Assembly (NCBI RefSeq): GCF_002250505.1
Contig: NZ_NJGY01000001.1
Coordinates: 1,619,968-1,683,967, forward strand
Direction: 5' to 3'
Length of the DNA stretch: 64,000 nucleotides
Source of the DNA: Janthinobacterium sp. PC23-8
GTDB lineage: Bacteria; Pseudomonadota; Gammaproteobacteria; Burkholderiales; Burkholderiaceae_D
Shown here: positions 36,874 through 45,633 of the stretch, piece after piece
Layout: each line of letters begins with the position of its first letter
Numbering within the stretch: the first letter of the stretch is position 1
The notes under the pieces: model-generated
The model's database searches: none
What the model saw: the letters and a program-made list of their open reading frames with translations, nothing else
What the model was told of the DNA's origin: nothing
Position numbers and translations under genes: made by a program

Positions 36874-37656
36874 TCAGTTCAGGATGTTGTAGCCGCAGTC
36901 GACGTACAGGGTGCCGCCCGTGATGGCGCGCGCACCGTCGCCGGCCAGAAATGCGCACAGGGCGCCGACGTCATCGATGCTGGCCAGGCGGCGCATCGGC
37001 GAGCGCGCTTCGGCGTCGGCCAGCAAGCGGTCGAAATGGGCGATGCCGGATGCGGCGCGGGTGGCCAGCGGCCCCGGCGAAATCGCATTGACACGGATGC
37101 CGGCCGGACCCAGTTCGGCCGCCAGGTAGCGCACCGACGCTTCCAGCGCCGCTTTCACGGGGCCCATCAGGCCATAGTCGGCGATCACGTCTTCGGCACC
37201 CAGGTAGGTCATGGCCATCAGGCTGCCGCCCTGCCCCATCAGCGGCTCGGCCAGTTTCGCCATGCGCATGAAGGAATGGCACGATATGTCCATCGCCTGC
37301 GCAAAGCCGGCGGCCGAACTGTCCGTCACGCGGCCGTGCAGGTCCTGTTGCGGGGCAAAGGCGATCGAGTGGACGACGAAGTCCAGGCCGCCCCATTGCT
37401 GTCTGATCTGCTCGAACACCGCTTCGAGCTGGCCCGGCACCGACACGTCGAGCGGCGCCGCAATGGCAGCACCGAGCTGCTGCGCCAGCGGTTCCACATG
37501 CGGGCGCGCCTTGTCATTGAGCCAGGTCAGCGCCAGTTGCGCGCCGGCCGCGCGCAGTGCGCTGGCACAGCCCCAGGCGATGCTCTGCTCATTGGCAATG
37601 CCGACCACCAGGCCGCGTTTGCCCTGCAAACCGAATAGTGCTTGTGTCATGTTCAT
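36874..37656 (-). CDS. fabI: Enoyl-[acyl-carrier-protein] reductase, FabI type
   Basis: A 260-residue short-chain reductase that reduces trans-2-enoyl-ACP with NAD(P)H. N-terminal nucleotide motif GLVVGIANEQSIAWG (FabI variant GxxxxxSxA), VVHSIAFAP, and the FabI catalytic set Tyr151, Tyr161 and Lys168 (YLGAEDVIAD-Y-GLMGPV-K), then NAISPGPLATRAASGI. It is clearly FabI-like; being the first gene of an efflux and acetate operon, it is probably a second, specialised copy rather than the housekeeping one. Similar placements next to DUF3141/pta/ackA genes are known in other betaproteobacteria. Possible substrates include enoyl-CoA or unsaturated acyl-ACP during low-oxygen growth. A perfect FNR-type site lies 90 bp upstream. 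Confidence 0.9.
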   Translation of the reverse strand: MNMTQALFGLQGKRGLVVGIANEQSIAWGCASALRAAGAQLALTWLNDKARPHVEPLAQQLGAAIAAPLDVSVPGQLEAVFEQIRQQWGGLDFVVHSIAFAPQQDLHGRVTDSSAAGFAQAMDISCHSFMRMAKLAEPLMGQGGSLMAMTYLGAEDVIADYGLMGPVKAALEASVRYLAAELGPAGIRVNAISPGPLATRAASGIAHFDRLLADAEARSPMRRLASIDDVGALCAFLAGDGARAITGGTLYVDCGYNILN

Positions 37657-37705
37657 GCTCGCTTTAGCTCATGTCTGTGGCTTTTCCGTATACGTGCCCA
37701 TCTTG

Positions 37706-37759
37706 ATACGGAGCCGACTATAACGGCTTTTGCGGCGATGCAACATTGATATGGATCAA
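37706..37759 (-). promoter_or_regulatory. FNR/Anr-dependent promoter of the fabI-ackA operon
   Basis: The palindrome TTGAT-ATGG-ATCAA at 37746-37759 is a perfect match to the FNR/Anr consensus. On the minus strand it is followed after 23 bp by TATAGT (37717-37722), a 5/6 match to the -10 consensus. If the transcript starts about 6-7 bp after that hexamer, the box is centred at about -41.5 to -42.5, the class II activator position. A TTGATAT half-site lies 17 bp further upstream (37776-37782). The leader to the fabI ATG would be about 50 bp. Confidence 0.75.
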
Positions 37760-37921
37760 ATTTTACCGTAATGCCATATCAATACCATGACAGCCAGCCT
37801 ATCGTGCGGCAGACTCATTCAGATCTTCCATGATCCATTGGACAATTCCGGGTTCAGGACGGTGATTCAGCATCCGCGCCACCAGCCTGCCATGTTCAAG
37901 CATGTCTTTTTTCCTGGCTGG

Positions 37922-39346
37922 TCAGCGTTGCGGTGGGCCGGCATACAGGTCGATAATGGTGCTGATGCCGTCCTGGCAGACCGAGCAGAAGGTCTGACTG
38001 CGGTCGAACATGATACACTGCATCTCGGGCCGGTAAAACCCCGTGGACTCGTAGTTGGCGCCCTCGAACGCGCCCACCGCATGGCGCTGCGGCGCGCTCG
38101 AGAACAGCTGTTCGGTGTGCGCCAGGTCGGCCTTGAACAGCGCGCTCATTTCGCTTTCCGGGCGGTTGGCCGCGCGCAGGGCGGCGCGCTGCTGCTGGTA
38201 CTGGCGCGCGTGGCTGTCGTAGGCTTGCTTGGGCCAGGGCGTGGGCAAGGGCGTGCCTTCCTTCACATGGCTTTTCCATTTCAGTCTGGCCGGGTCGCGC
38301 AGCGCGGTGGCGTTCGGCTCCCACGGTTCCTGGCGTTCGCCATTCGATTGATACGCCACCGGCGAGGTGTAGTACTCGTCGGCCAGGCCGGCGAAATGGT
38401 GGCCGAATTCGTGCACGAACAGATAGTTGGCCCAGTCGTTATTGGCCGCCGCCGTGCTGAACTGGCCGAAGATGCCGCCACCGCCATAGGTGTCGTTGTT
38501 GACGAGGATTTCGATGAATTCATACGGCGCGTACTGCGTCAAGTCGCGCAGCGCGCGGTTGTCGGTGGTCAGCACGTAGCGCTCGCTGCCGAAAATATCG
38601 TAGCGCGTGCCCAGCGGCGACGCATGATGGACGCCCGTCGAGGGGCGCGACACGCCCGACTCCGGGGTCGGCGCGGCCATGGCCCACACGTTGAAGTCTT
38701 GCGCGCGCTCGCGAAACGGCGAGACGGTAAACAAATGGTCGGCCAGCTTGCGCGCCGTCGCCTCAAAACTGCCCATCTCGGCCGCCGTATAGCCGTCGCC
38801 CAGAATCAGCAGGTCGACCTTGTCTTTCGAGGCCCCGCTGACGCGAATGGCAATCGGCTTGACGGGCGCCGGCGGCTGCTGGCGGATCACGTCCGGCGCC
38901 TGCGGGTCGACATCGGCAGACCAGACGATGGAAAACAGGCCACGCTCGTCGCGTTTCAGGATGCGCACGCGCACCGGCTGCGCGGGCTGCGGGAAGCGCA
39001 CCGATTCCTGGAAGGCGCGCGTGGTGGTTTTCGCTTCGTCGGTGCTGCTCCACTCGCCGAAGATGGTGGAAAAGCCGCGCGAGTACAGCACCTTGCCCGT
39101 CTTGATGTCGACCACTTCCACCATATTGACGCCACGGTTGCTGTCGTCGATGGTGCGTTCCATGCTGCCCGGCCAGGGCAAGGGTTCGACCAGCACCCGC
39201 TCGAGCGCGTAGTGCTCGCCCAGCGCATTGCCGCTGTGCTGGTAATCGAGGCGCATGGTGGCCGGCTGCGCGGCTTGAGCGGCAGGAAGGGCGCCGGCGA
39301 CCAGCGCCAGTGCACAAAGGAAGGATCGAAGGGAAGCGAGCGGCAT
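37922..39346 (-). CDS. Secreted M64-family zinc peptidase
   Basis: A 474-residue exported protein of the IgA-peptidase M64 family. Signal peptide MPLASLRSFLCALALVAGALPAAQA. An N-terminal beta domain (M64_N) covers about 25-150, then the peptidase with DLLILGDGYTAAEM, a mid-region NVWAMAAPTPESGVSRP and the extended zinc motif FVHEFGHHFAGLADEYY (HExxHxxxxxxDE). C-terminal cysteines (MQCIMFDRSQTFCSVC) match the family's conserved cluster. The start at 39346 is supported by AGGA and the signal peptide; a start at 39373 is less likely. It probably degrades environmental or envelope protein. Expressed divergently from the hybrid kinase gene. Confidence 0.88.
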   Translation of the reverse strand: MPLASLRSFLCALALVAGALPAAQAAQPATMRLDYQHSGNALGEHYALERVLVEPLPWPGSMERTIDDSNRGVNMVEVVDIKTGKVLYSRGFSTIFGEWSSTDEAKTTTRAFQESVRFPQPAQPVRVRILKRDERGLFSIVWSADVDPQAPDVIRQQPPAPVKPIAIRVSGASKDKVDLLILGDGYTAAEMGSFEATARKLADHLFTVSPFRERAQDFNVWAMAAPTPESGVSRPSTGVHHASPLGTRYDIFGSERYVLTTDNRALRDLTQYAPYEFIEILVNNDTYGGGGIFGQFSTAAANNDWANYLFVHEFGHHFAGLADEYYTSPVAYQSNGERQEPWEPNATALRDPARLKWKSHVKEGTPLPTPWPKQAYDSHARQYQQQRAALRAANRPESEMSALFKADLAHTEQLFSSAPQRHAVGAFEGANYESTGFYRPEMQCIMFDRSQTFCSVCQDGISTIIDLYAGPPQR

Positions 39347-39401
39347 GGTATTCCTGGAAACGGAGTTGGGCAAAAAATCGGCAAACAGCGACGGTACGCT
39401 G

Positions 39402-39416
39402 CGCTACATTGTAGCG
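39402..39416. promoter_or_regulatory. Perfect 7+1+7 inverted repeat in the M64/kinase divergent region
   Basis: CGCTACATTGTAGCG is a perfect palindrome around one central base, placed 56-70 bp upstream of the M64 peptidase start and about 90 bp upstream of the kinase start. On the minus strand it contains TACAAT, and a further TACAAT (39449-39454) on the plus strand could be the kinase -10. It may be an operator; no matching regulator was recognised. Confidence 0.35.
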
Positions 39417-39504
39417 ACAAAGACGCGCGTCAAGGCCAGGGAGCTTGCTACAATCGCGTGGCGATGGCCCGGTTGCAGGCCGGTTGAAACTGAAAGGTAA
39501 TAAC

Positions 39505-41508
39505 GTGAAGCAAACGGACTTGTCAGACACGCCACCCCCGGCCTTTCTCGCCGGCGGCGGCGAAATGGGCGCCCTGATGCGCAGCCACGACTGGGCGGCC
39601 CATCCGCTGGGCGTGCCCGCGCAATGGCCGTCCTTGCTGAAATCGACCTTGCGCCTGCTGCTGACCAGCAATCACCCGATGTTCATCTGGTGGGGCGACG
39701 AGCTGCACCAGTTCTACAACGACGCCTACCGCCGCACCATGGGAGCGGAGCATCATCCGGCGGACCTGGGCCAGCGCGGCCGGGAATGCTGGGCCGAAGC
39801 CTGGCCTGTCATCGGCCCGCAGATCGATGACGTGATGGCCGGGCGCGGCGCCAGCTGGCACGAAAATGCACTGGTGCCGATGAGCCGCCATGGCAACCGC
39901 GAAGACGTGTACTGGACCTATGGCTGCAGCCCGATCGAGGACGAAGAACGCGTGCACGGCGTGCTGGCCTTGTGCACCGACGTCACCGGCGAAGTGCGCC
40001 TGCGCGAAAAACTCAAGCAGTCATACGTGACGGTGATCGACTCGATGGACGAAGGCCTGGCCGTGATCCAGATCATCGTCGACGATGCTGGCCTGCCCGT
40101 CGACTACCGCTTCCTGGAGGTCAATCCTGCGTTTGAACGGCAGACCGGGCTGGTGGGCGCCATCGGCCGCACCGCGCGCGAACTGGTGCCCGGCCTGGAA
40201 GAGCGCTGGTTCCAGATCTACGGCAAGGTGGCGCTGACGGGAGAATCGGTCCGCTTCATGGAGGGCTCGGAGCCGATGAACCGCTGGTTCGATGTCTACG
40301 CCATCCGCGTCGGCCCGGCCGAAGAAAAAAAAGTGGCGCTGATGTTTCGCGACGTATCCGAGCGCACCCGCACCGAACAGGCGCTGCGCGACGCGGACCG
40401 GCGCAAGGATGAATTCCTGGCCATGCTGGCCCATGAGCTGCGCAATCCGCTGGCGCCCATTTCGGCGGCGGCCAATCTGCTGCAACTGGCCAGCACCGAC
40501 CCGGCCCGGGTCAAGCAGGCCAGCGCCGTGATCGGGCGCCAGGTGCGCCATATCAGCGGCCTGATCGACGACCTGCTCGATGTCTCGCGCGTCACGCGCG
40601 GCATGATCCCTTTGGTGAAAGTGCGCACCGACGTCAAGCGCGTGGTGGCGGATGCGATCGAACAGCTGCGCCCGCTGATCGAAAACCGTGGCCACCGCCT
40701 GAGGGTAGAGACCCGGGCGGCTTCGGCGCTGGTACTGGGCGACCCGAAACGCCTGGTGCAGGTGGTGGCCAACCTGCTCAACAACGCGGCCAAGTACACG
40801 CCGCATGGCGGCGATATCGCCCTCGAACTCGATGTCGAGGACGACCAGGTGATCCTTTCCGTGACCGACAACGGCATCGGCATGACGGCCAGGGTGCTGG
40901 AACACGCGTTTGAGCTGTTCGTCCAGGCCGAACGCGAAACCGACCGCGCTCAAGGCGGCCTGGGCATTGGCCTGGCGCTGGTGAAAAGCCTGGTCGGGCT
41001 GCATGGCGGCGAAGTCTTCGCCAGCAGCGACGGCCTGGGCCTGGGCAGCCGTTTTACGATCTGCCTGCCGCATTTGCCGGAACAGGAAGAGCGCTCGCCC
41101 GTGCATGCCGAGGCCAGCCGGGAGCGCGGTGCCGGCTGGCGCGCGCTGCGGGTGATGGTGGTCGACGATAACGTCGATGCGGCCGAGATGCTGGCCATGC
41201 TGTTGGAAACCACGGGTCACCAGGTCGCCATCGAACACCACGCGCTGCAGGTGGTCAACCGCGCGCAAGCGTGCGTGCCCGATGTGTTCCTGCTCGATAT
41301 CGGCCTGCCCGACCTCGACGGTTATGCGCTGGCGCGCCAGATCCGCGCGGCGCCGGAACTGGCTGGCGCGGTGCTGATCGCCATCACCGGCTATGGCGAC
41401 GAGCAGGCCAGGCAGGAGGCCAGCGCGGCCGGCTTCGACCATCATTTTGTCAAGCCGATCGAGACGGCCAGGCTGCTGGCGCTGCTCGACACCCTGGCCC
41501 TGGCTTGA
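39505..41508 (+). CDS. Hybrid sensor histidine kinase/response regulator with two PAS domains
   Basis: A 667-residue soluble hybrid kinase. First PAS-type domain about 25-165 (HDWAAHPLGVPAQWPSLLKSTLRLLL lead, as in many photosensory-like or chemotaxis-linked kinases), second PAS about 175-285. HisKA has His310 in LAMLAHELRNPLAPIS; HATPase shows LLNNAAKYTPHGG, VTDNGIGM, GGLGIGLALV. A C-terminal receiver contains MVVDDNVDA and phosphoacceptor Asp598 in DVFLLDIGLPDLDG with KPIE near the end. The start is a GTG preceded by AAAGG; an upstream ATG at 39445 has no such site. No transmembrane segment, so it likely senses a cytoplasmic signal. It ends 3 bp from the convergent cyanophycinase gene. Confidence 0.88.
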   Translation: MKQTDLSDTPPPAFLAGGGEMGALMRSHDWAAHPLGVPAQWPSLLKSTLRLLLTSNHPMFIWWGDELHQFYNDAYRRTMGAEHHPADLGQRGRECWAEAWPVIGPQIDDVMAGRGASWHENALVPMSRHGNREDVYWTYGCSPIEDEERVHGVLALCTDVTGEVRLREKLKQSYVTVIDSMDEGLAVIQIIVDDAGLPVDYRFLEVNPAFERQTGLVGAIGRTARELVPGLEERWFQIYGKVALTGESVRFMEGSEPMNRWFDVYAIRVGPAEEKKVALMFRDVSERTRTEQALRDADRRKDEFLAMLAHELRNPLAPISAAANLLQLASTDPARVKQASAVIGRQVRHISGLIDDLLDVSRVTRGMIPLVKVRTDVKRVVADAIEQLRPLIENRGHRLRVETRAASALVLGDPKRLVQVVANLLNNAAKYTPHGGDIALELDVEDDQVILSVTDNGIGMTARVLEHAFELFVQAERETDRAQGGLGIGLALVKSLVGLHGGEVFASSDGLGLGSRFTICLPHLPEQEERSPVHAEASRERGAGWRALRVMVVDDNVDAAEMLAMLLETTGHQVAIEHHALQVVNRAQACVPDVFLLDIGLPDLDGYALARQIRAAPELAGAVLIAITGYGDEQARQEASAAGFDHHFVKPIETARLLALLDTLALA

Positions 41509-41511
41509 CGC

Positions 41512-42777
41512 CTATTTGTAGCGGTACAGCGGCTGGCGCAGCTGGATCGGCCGGATATCGAGCCGCAGTTTCAATACCGAATACGCTTCCGCCTCGGTCG
41601 AGCTGTAGCCGACGCTGTTGACGGTCTTGCTGAACCGAAATTCGAAACCGAGGTCCGGGTACGGGTCGCGCGGATTGCCGAAGGCGATGCCGATCGCTTC
41701 CTGCTGGGCGTTGTCGATCAGGTTGCCCATCAGGTCCAGCACGGCGTTATTGCCGAGGATATCGTTGGTAAACACCGGTTCGCGCATGTCGGGCTGGTTC
41801 GGATCGAGCTTGTTGTCGGCTTTATCAGGCGATGGGGTAAACACCTTGGTGATCAGGTTGAACTTGTCGCCCCGGTCCAGGTAGCTGATGGCCGCGTTGC
41901 TGATATTGAAGTTCTTCACGCCCCGGTCGCTGATGGCGCCCGACAGGTCGATCAACAGCGCGCCGCTGTAGCCGATCACTTCCACGTCGCGCTTGGCGTC
42001 GACGATCATGGCGCTGTTTTCATCGATGCCCAGACCGATGTGATAGCCTTTTTTCAGCATCACGGGAATCATGCGGGCAAAGCGGCCGCGCACCAGCAAG
42101 TGCTGGTCGACGAACACGTCGCTGCCGATAAAGCCCAGGCCAGGCGCGATCTCGCGGCCATCGGTGACGCCCATTTTCAGCATGTCGAGCACCGGGCGCG
42201 CGTCATAGAACATGGTGGTGCTCATGATGGCGGCGCCGGCGCTGGAACCGGCAATCACGCCGCCGTTGCGGTACACCGACCAGATCGCTTCGAGCGCCGC
42301 CGTGCGGCTGCCGTCCGGGCGCAGCAGCGCCTGGGTGATGCGGCCCTGGTCGCCGCCGGCGAAATAAATACCGCTGGCCGACTTGATCTGGGTGACGATG
42401 GCCGGGTCTTCGGCCGCCTTGCGGTAGTCGCTATTGGCCAGTTTTACGCCCAGCGGCACGAAGAAGGCGTCGGCGCCATACTGATTGAGCTTGGCGATGA
42501 TGCTGGCGCCCGATTTTTCAGGGTTGATCGAGGCCGACGCCATCACGGCAATGCGCGCGCCCTTGCCGCCGGCCAGGGCGACGATGCGCTGCCACACTTC
42601 CGCATTGTCGGCCCGCAGGCCGCCGCCGATAATGACCAGGGTGCCCTGCGGCGCATTGGCCGGGACGGCGGGCGTGGCGGGCGCGGCAAACACGGCCTGC
42701 ATGCCCGTGATCAGCAGCGCCACCGTCAGCACAAAGGCTGTGCACAATTTTTGAAGCGGGATTGTGGTTGATTTCAT
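41512..42777 (-). CDS. Secreted cyanophycinase-like peptidase (S51)
   Basis: A 421-residue protein with a signal peptide (to about residue 31, VFA-AP). The S51 class I glutaminase-like core shows GTLVIIGGGLRADN, ASAS..PEKSG, GIYFAGGDQGRITQAL, and the nucleophile motif VIAGSSAGAAIMS with Ser179, followed by GLGFIGSDVFVDQH and GLGIDENSA. These match cyanophycinases, which cut multi-L-arginyl-poly-L-aspartate to beta-Asp-Arg dipeptides. About 100 C-terminal residues exceed the classical CphB length; secreted CphE types are also larger. It is 63 bp downstream of the TonB receptor gene and in the same operon. Other S51 activities (isoaspartyl peptidase) are possible. Confidence 0.82.
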   Translation of the reverse strand: MKSTTIPLQKLCTAFVLTVALLITGMQAVFAAPATPAVPANAPQGTLVIIGGGLRADNAEVWQRIVALAGGKGARIAVMASASINPEKSGASIIAKLNQYGADAFFVPLGVKLANSDYRKAAEDPAIVTQIKSASGIYFAGGDQGRITQALLRPDGSRTAALEAIWSVYRNGGVIAGSSAGAAIMSTTMFYDARPVLDMLKMGVTDGREIAPGLGFIGSDVFVDQHLLVRGRFARMIPVMLKKGYHIGLGIDENSAMIVDAKRDVEVIGYSGALLIDLSGAISDRGVKNFNISNAAISYLDRGDKFNLITKVFTPSPDKADNKLDPNQPDMREPVFTNDILGNNAVLDLMGNLIDNAQQEAIGIAFGNPRDPYPDLGFEFRFSKTVNSVGYSSTEAEAYSVLKLRLDIRPIQLRQPLYRYK

Positions 42778-42840
42778 GATGCCTTTCAAATGCGATGAAA
42801 ACGGCGCGCGCAAGACGCGCGCCGCACACTACGACTGCTG

Positions 42841-45603
42841 TTACTTGAAGCTGTAGTTTGCGCTGGCATAAAACCGCCGGCCGCGCGGGTCCGTATAACT
42901 GGGATCATACCCGGACAGGAAGTAATACGCCTGATTCGAATACGGCGGGCTGGTATTGAACATATTTTGGATGCCGGCGCGCAGCTTGAACGCTTTGCTG
43001 AAGGCATACGCACCCGACATGTCCCACATCGTGTAGGCCTTCACCCGGTTCGGCTGGACCACGCTGCCGTCATCGGTATTGATGGCCGAGTTCTGATCCT
43101 TGTAACCGGACGAATAGGTGTTCGACAGGCTGGCCGAATACGGCCCCAGATCCCAGTCCACGGTGATTGTATGGCGCCAGCGCTGCACCACGCCGTCGGT
43201 AACAAACGCATTGAGGTTGCTGACATAGGCGTCGCCGGGGCTGGTCTGGATTTTCGAGGCCAGCACATAGGTGCCGCTCAGGTGGCCGCCGAAACGCCCC
43301 CACGCCGTTTTTACGCCATGCAGATCGGCCGTCAGGTCGAGGCCCGAGGCTTTTTGCGCGCCGCGATTTTCCTTGCGCAGGTCGATATAGTCGATCTCGT
43401 TATCGGCATTGCGGTGCACCAGGTCGCCGTATTTGGCCAGGTTGCCCAGGATAATGTCGTCACCGATTTCGCTGATCAGATTGCTGCGCTCGATATTCCA
43501 GTAATCCGCACTGAAGGTCCAGTGCTTGCCCGGTTCGAGCACCAGGCCGGCCGAGAACTGGCGGCTGCGCTCAGGTTTCAGTTTGTCGTTGCTGTAGCGG
43601 CGCGTATCCCAGTTATTGGCGCAGCTGGAATAATCATTGTTTTCCGCAGCGCACAGCACCGGGTCGGGCAAGGTCGCCGTCTGGCTGTAGACGGTAGGAC
43701 GGTGCAGGTCCGACATCGATGGCGCACGGAAGCCCTTGCCGGCCGAGGCGCGCACCAGCAGCTGCTTGTTCGGCATATAGGTGACGCCCAGCTTGGGACT
43801 CAAGGCCCCGCCCACCTGCTGGTAATGGTCGTAGCGGCCGGACAATTGCGCCTGCCACTGTTTGGTAAACGGCAGCAGCAGCTCGCTGTAGATCGCTTGC
43901 ACATTGCGGCTGTCGCTGGTGAAACGGCCGCCTTCGGGGGCCGCATCATCGGTGATATTTCCACTCAACAACAATGCGGACGGCCGGAATTCGGTGCGCT
44001 CGCGCCGTACTTCGCCGCCCACGGCCAGCGCCAGGTCGCCGCCGCCCATCGCGCTCAAGGCGCGCGAGACCTTGAAGTCGAGCGAGTCCATGGTGCCGCG
44101 CGCGTGGCGCACTTCGTCGTTGACCTGGATTTTGTCGAGCAGCGCCTTGCCCGCCGCGCTCGACTCGCCAAAAGGATTGATGATGCCGTCAGTAATACCC
44201 TGTTGCAGCTGGTCGGCCAGCAGGTAGCCATGGGTGTCGCGGTCCTTGACCACGTTGACGCTGTGGTTAAGCCCGATGTCGTAGTCCCACTTTCCCACGG
44301 TACCGGTGGCGCCCACTACATAGCGCTGGCTCTCGCTGGTCAGTTCGCTGGTGCGACGACCCGCTTCGTCCAGGCGGATGCGCAAGGCGAGCGGGCCGGT
44401 CAGCCCGGCGGCGGCCAGTTGCGGCACCATGCCCGCGTCAATGTCGCCATCCGGGCGCGACGTCGATCCGACGTAATAGCTGCGTGAACGGCTCAGTGCC
44501 GCTTCCGCATACAGCTGATGGTCGCTGTTGAGCTTGAAGACCCCGCGCGTGAGCAGGTTCTGCTTGTCCGTCTTCGGATACAGCTCGGTGTCGCCCATGT
44601 AGTTGTAGGTACAGGCATCGACCCCGCCGGTGCCGGCCGGCAGGTAGACATTGGCCGGGCCGCTGCATGTCGGAATCGACAGGTTGATCAGGCGATTGGT
44701 GATCGGCTTGCCATTGAGCAGGAATCCTTTTTCCTGGAGAAAGTCGCGCTGGTCGCCGCTCAGGCGGATATTGGCAGGACTGGTATAGCTCGACAGCAGA
44801 TGGCCGAGGCGCTCGGGCACGTGCAGGTTCGAGATGAACTTGCGCTGCGAGGTGCTGAGGCGATCGGTCTGTTGCAAATCCACCACGGCAAAAACGTTGT
44901 AGCCATCCGTTTCCAGGTTGCCGGTGCCGGCCGTGATGCTGGCCGTGCGCTTGCCGGCGCCGCCTTCGTCGGTGCGGCTGCCGTACACGTTCAGGTCCAG
45001 GCCCTGGTAATCCTTGCGCGTGATGAAGTTGATCACGCCGCCGATGGCGTCGGTGCCGTACAGGGCCGAGGCGCCGTCGAGCAGCACTTCCACCCGCTGC
45101 AGCGCGGCGGCCGGGATATTGTTCAGGTCCACGCCCGTGTCGTCGCCGGGCGAGGCAAAGTTGGCCATGCGCCGGCCATTGAGCAGCACCAGCGTCGACG
45201 AGGTGCCCACGCCGCGCAGGTTGGCGCTGTTGAAGCCGCGCTGGTCGCCGCCCACGTTGATGCTGGCGCCGTCCGTCAGGCCGCCGACGTTGGCCGACAC
45301 GCGCGCCATCAGTTCGGCCGCCGTCGTCACGCCCGCCTTGTCGATGTCGGCGCGCGTGATCACCTGCACCGGCAACGCCGTTTCCGACTCGAGCCGCTTG
45401 ATGGCCGAACCGGTGATTTCCACGCGGCGCAAGGCCGGGTCGATCTCGCCGTTGGCCGTTTGCGCCAGCGCGTCAGTGCCCGGCACGCCCAGCGCCGCCG
45501 TCATGCCCAGCACCCCCAGCGCCAGGCGTATCGTGCGCGCCAGCGCCGCTTCGCGCGGCAAACTTCCCCCGCCTTGATGTTTTGCTTGCTGTTCTGCCTG
45601 CAT
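42841..45603 (-). CDS. TonB-dependent outer-membrane receptor
   Basis: A 920-residue receptor with an N-terminal signal segment (about 22-48, ending ALAQ), a TonB-box/plug domain (ALRRVEITGSAIKRLESETALPVQVITRADIDKAG, LRGVGTSSTLVLLNGRRMANF, VEVLLDGASALYGTDAIGGVINFITRKDY) and a long beta-barrel ending GRRFYASANYSFK. The plug type with EITGSxIKR is common for peptide or carbohydrate import in environmental proteobacteria. Lying between the RpiR regulator and the secreted cyanophycinase-like enzyme, it probably takes up the products or oligomers across the outer membrane. Confidence 0.9.
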   Translation of the reverse strand: MQAEQQAKHQGGGSLPREAALARTIRLALGVLGMTAALGVPGTDALAQTANGEIDPALRRVEITGSAIKRLESETALPVQVITRADIDKAGVTTAAELMARVSANVGGLTDGASINVGGDQRGFNSANLRGVGTSSTLVLLNGRRMANFASPGDDTGVDLNNIPAAALQRVEVLLDGASALYGTDAIGGVINFITRKDYQGLDLNVYGSRTDEGGAGKRTASITAGTGNLETDGYNVFAVVDLQQTDRLSTSQRKFISNLHVPERLGHLLSSYTSPANIRLSGDQRDFLQEKGFLLNGKPITNRLINLSIPTCSGPANVYLPAGTGGVDACTYNYMGDTELYPKTDKQNLLTRGVFKLNSDHQLYAEAALSRSRSYYVGSTSRPDGDIDAGMVPQLAAAGLTGPLALRIRLDEAGRRTSELTSESQRYVVGATGTVGKWDYDIGLNHSVNVVKDRDTHGYLLADQLQQGITDGIINPFGESSAAGKALLDKIQVNDEVRHARGTMDSLDFKVSRALSAMGGGDLALAVGGEVRRERTEFRPSALLLSGNITDDAAPEGGRFTSDSRNVQAIYSELLLPFTKQWQAQLSGRYDHYQQVGGALSPKLGVTYMPNKQLLVRASAGKGFRAPSMSDLHRPTVYSQTATLPDPVLCAAENNDYSSCANNWDTRRYSNDKLKPERSRQFSAGLVLEPGKHWTFSADYWNIERSNLISEIGDDIILGNLAKYGDLVHRNADNEIDYIDLRKENRGAQKASGLDLTADLHGVKTAWGRFGGHLSGTYVLASKIQTSPGDAYVSNLNAFVTDGVVQRWRHTITVDWDLGPYSASLSNTYSSGYKDQNSAINTDDGSVVQPNRVKAYTMWDMSGAYAFSKAFKLRAGIQNMFNTSPPYSNQAYYFLSGYDPSYTDPRGRRFYASANYSFK

Positions 45604-45633
45604 TTGTCACTCCCGATGGTTTACCCTGAATTT

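Noticed and set aside
37776-37782. Second FNR site upstream of the fabI promoter
   Set aside because: Only one half (TTGAT) fits; the other arm matches poorly, so it is mentioned only as a half-site.
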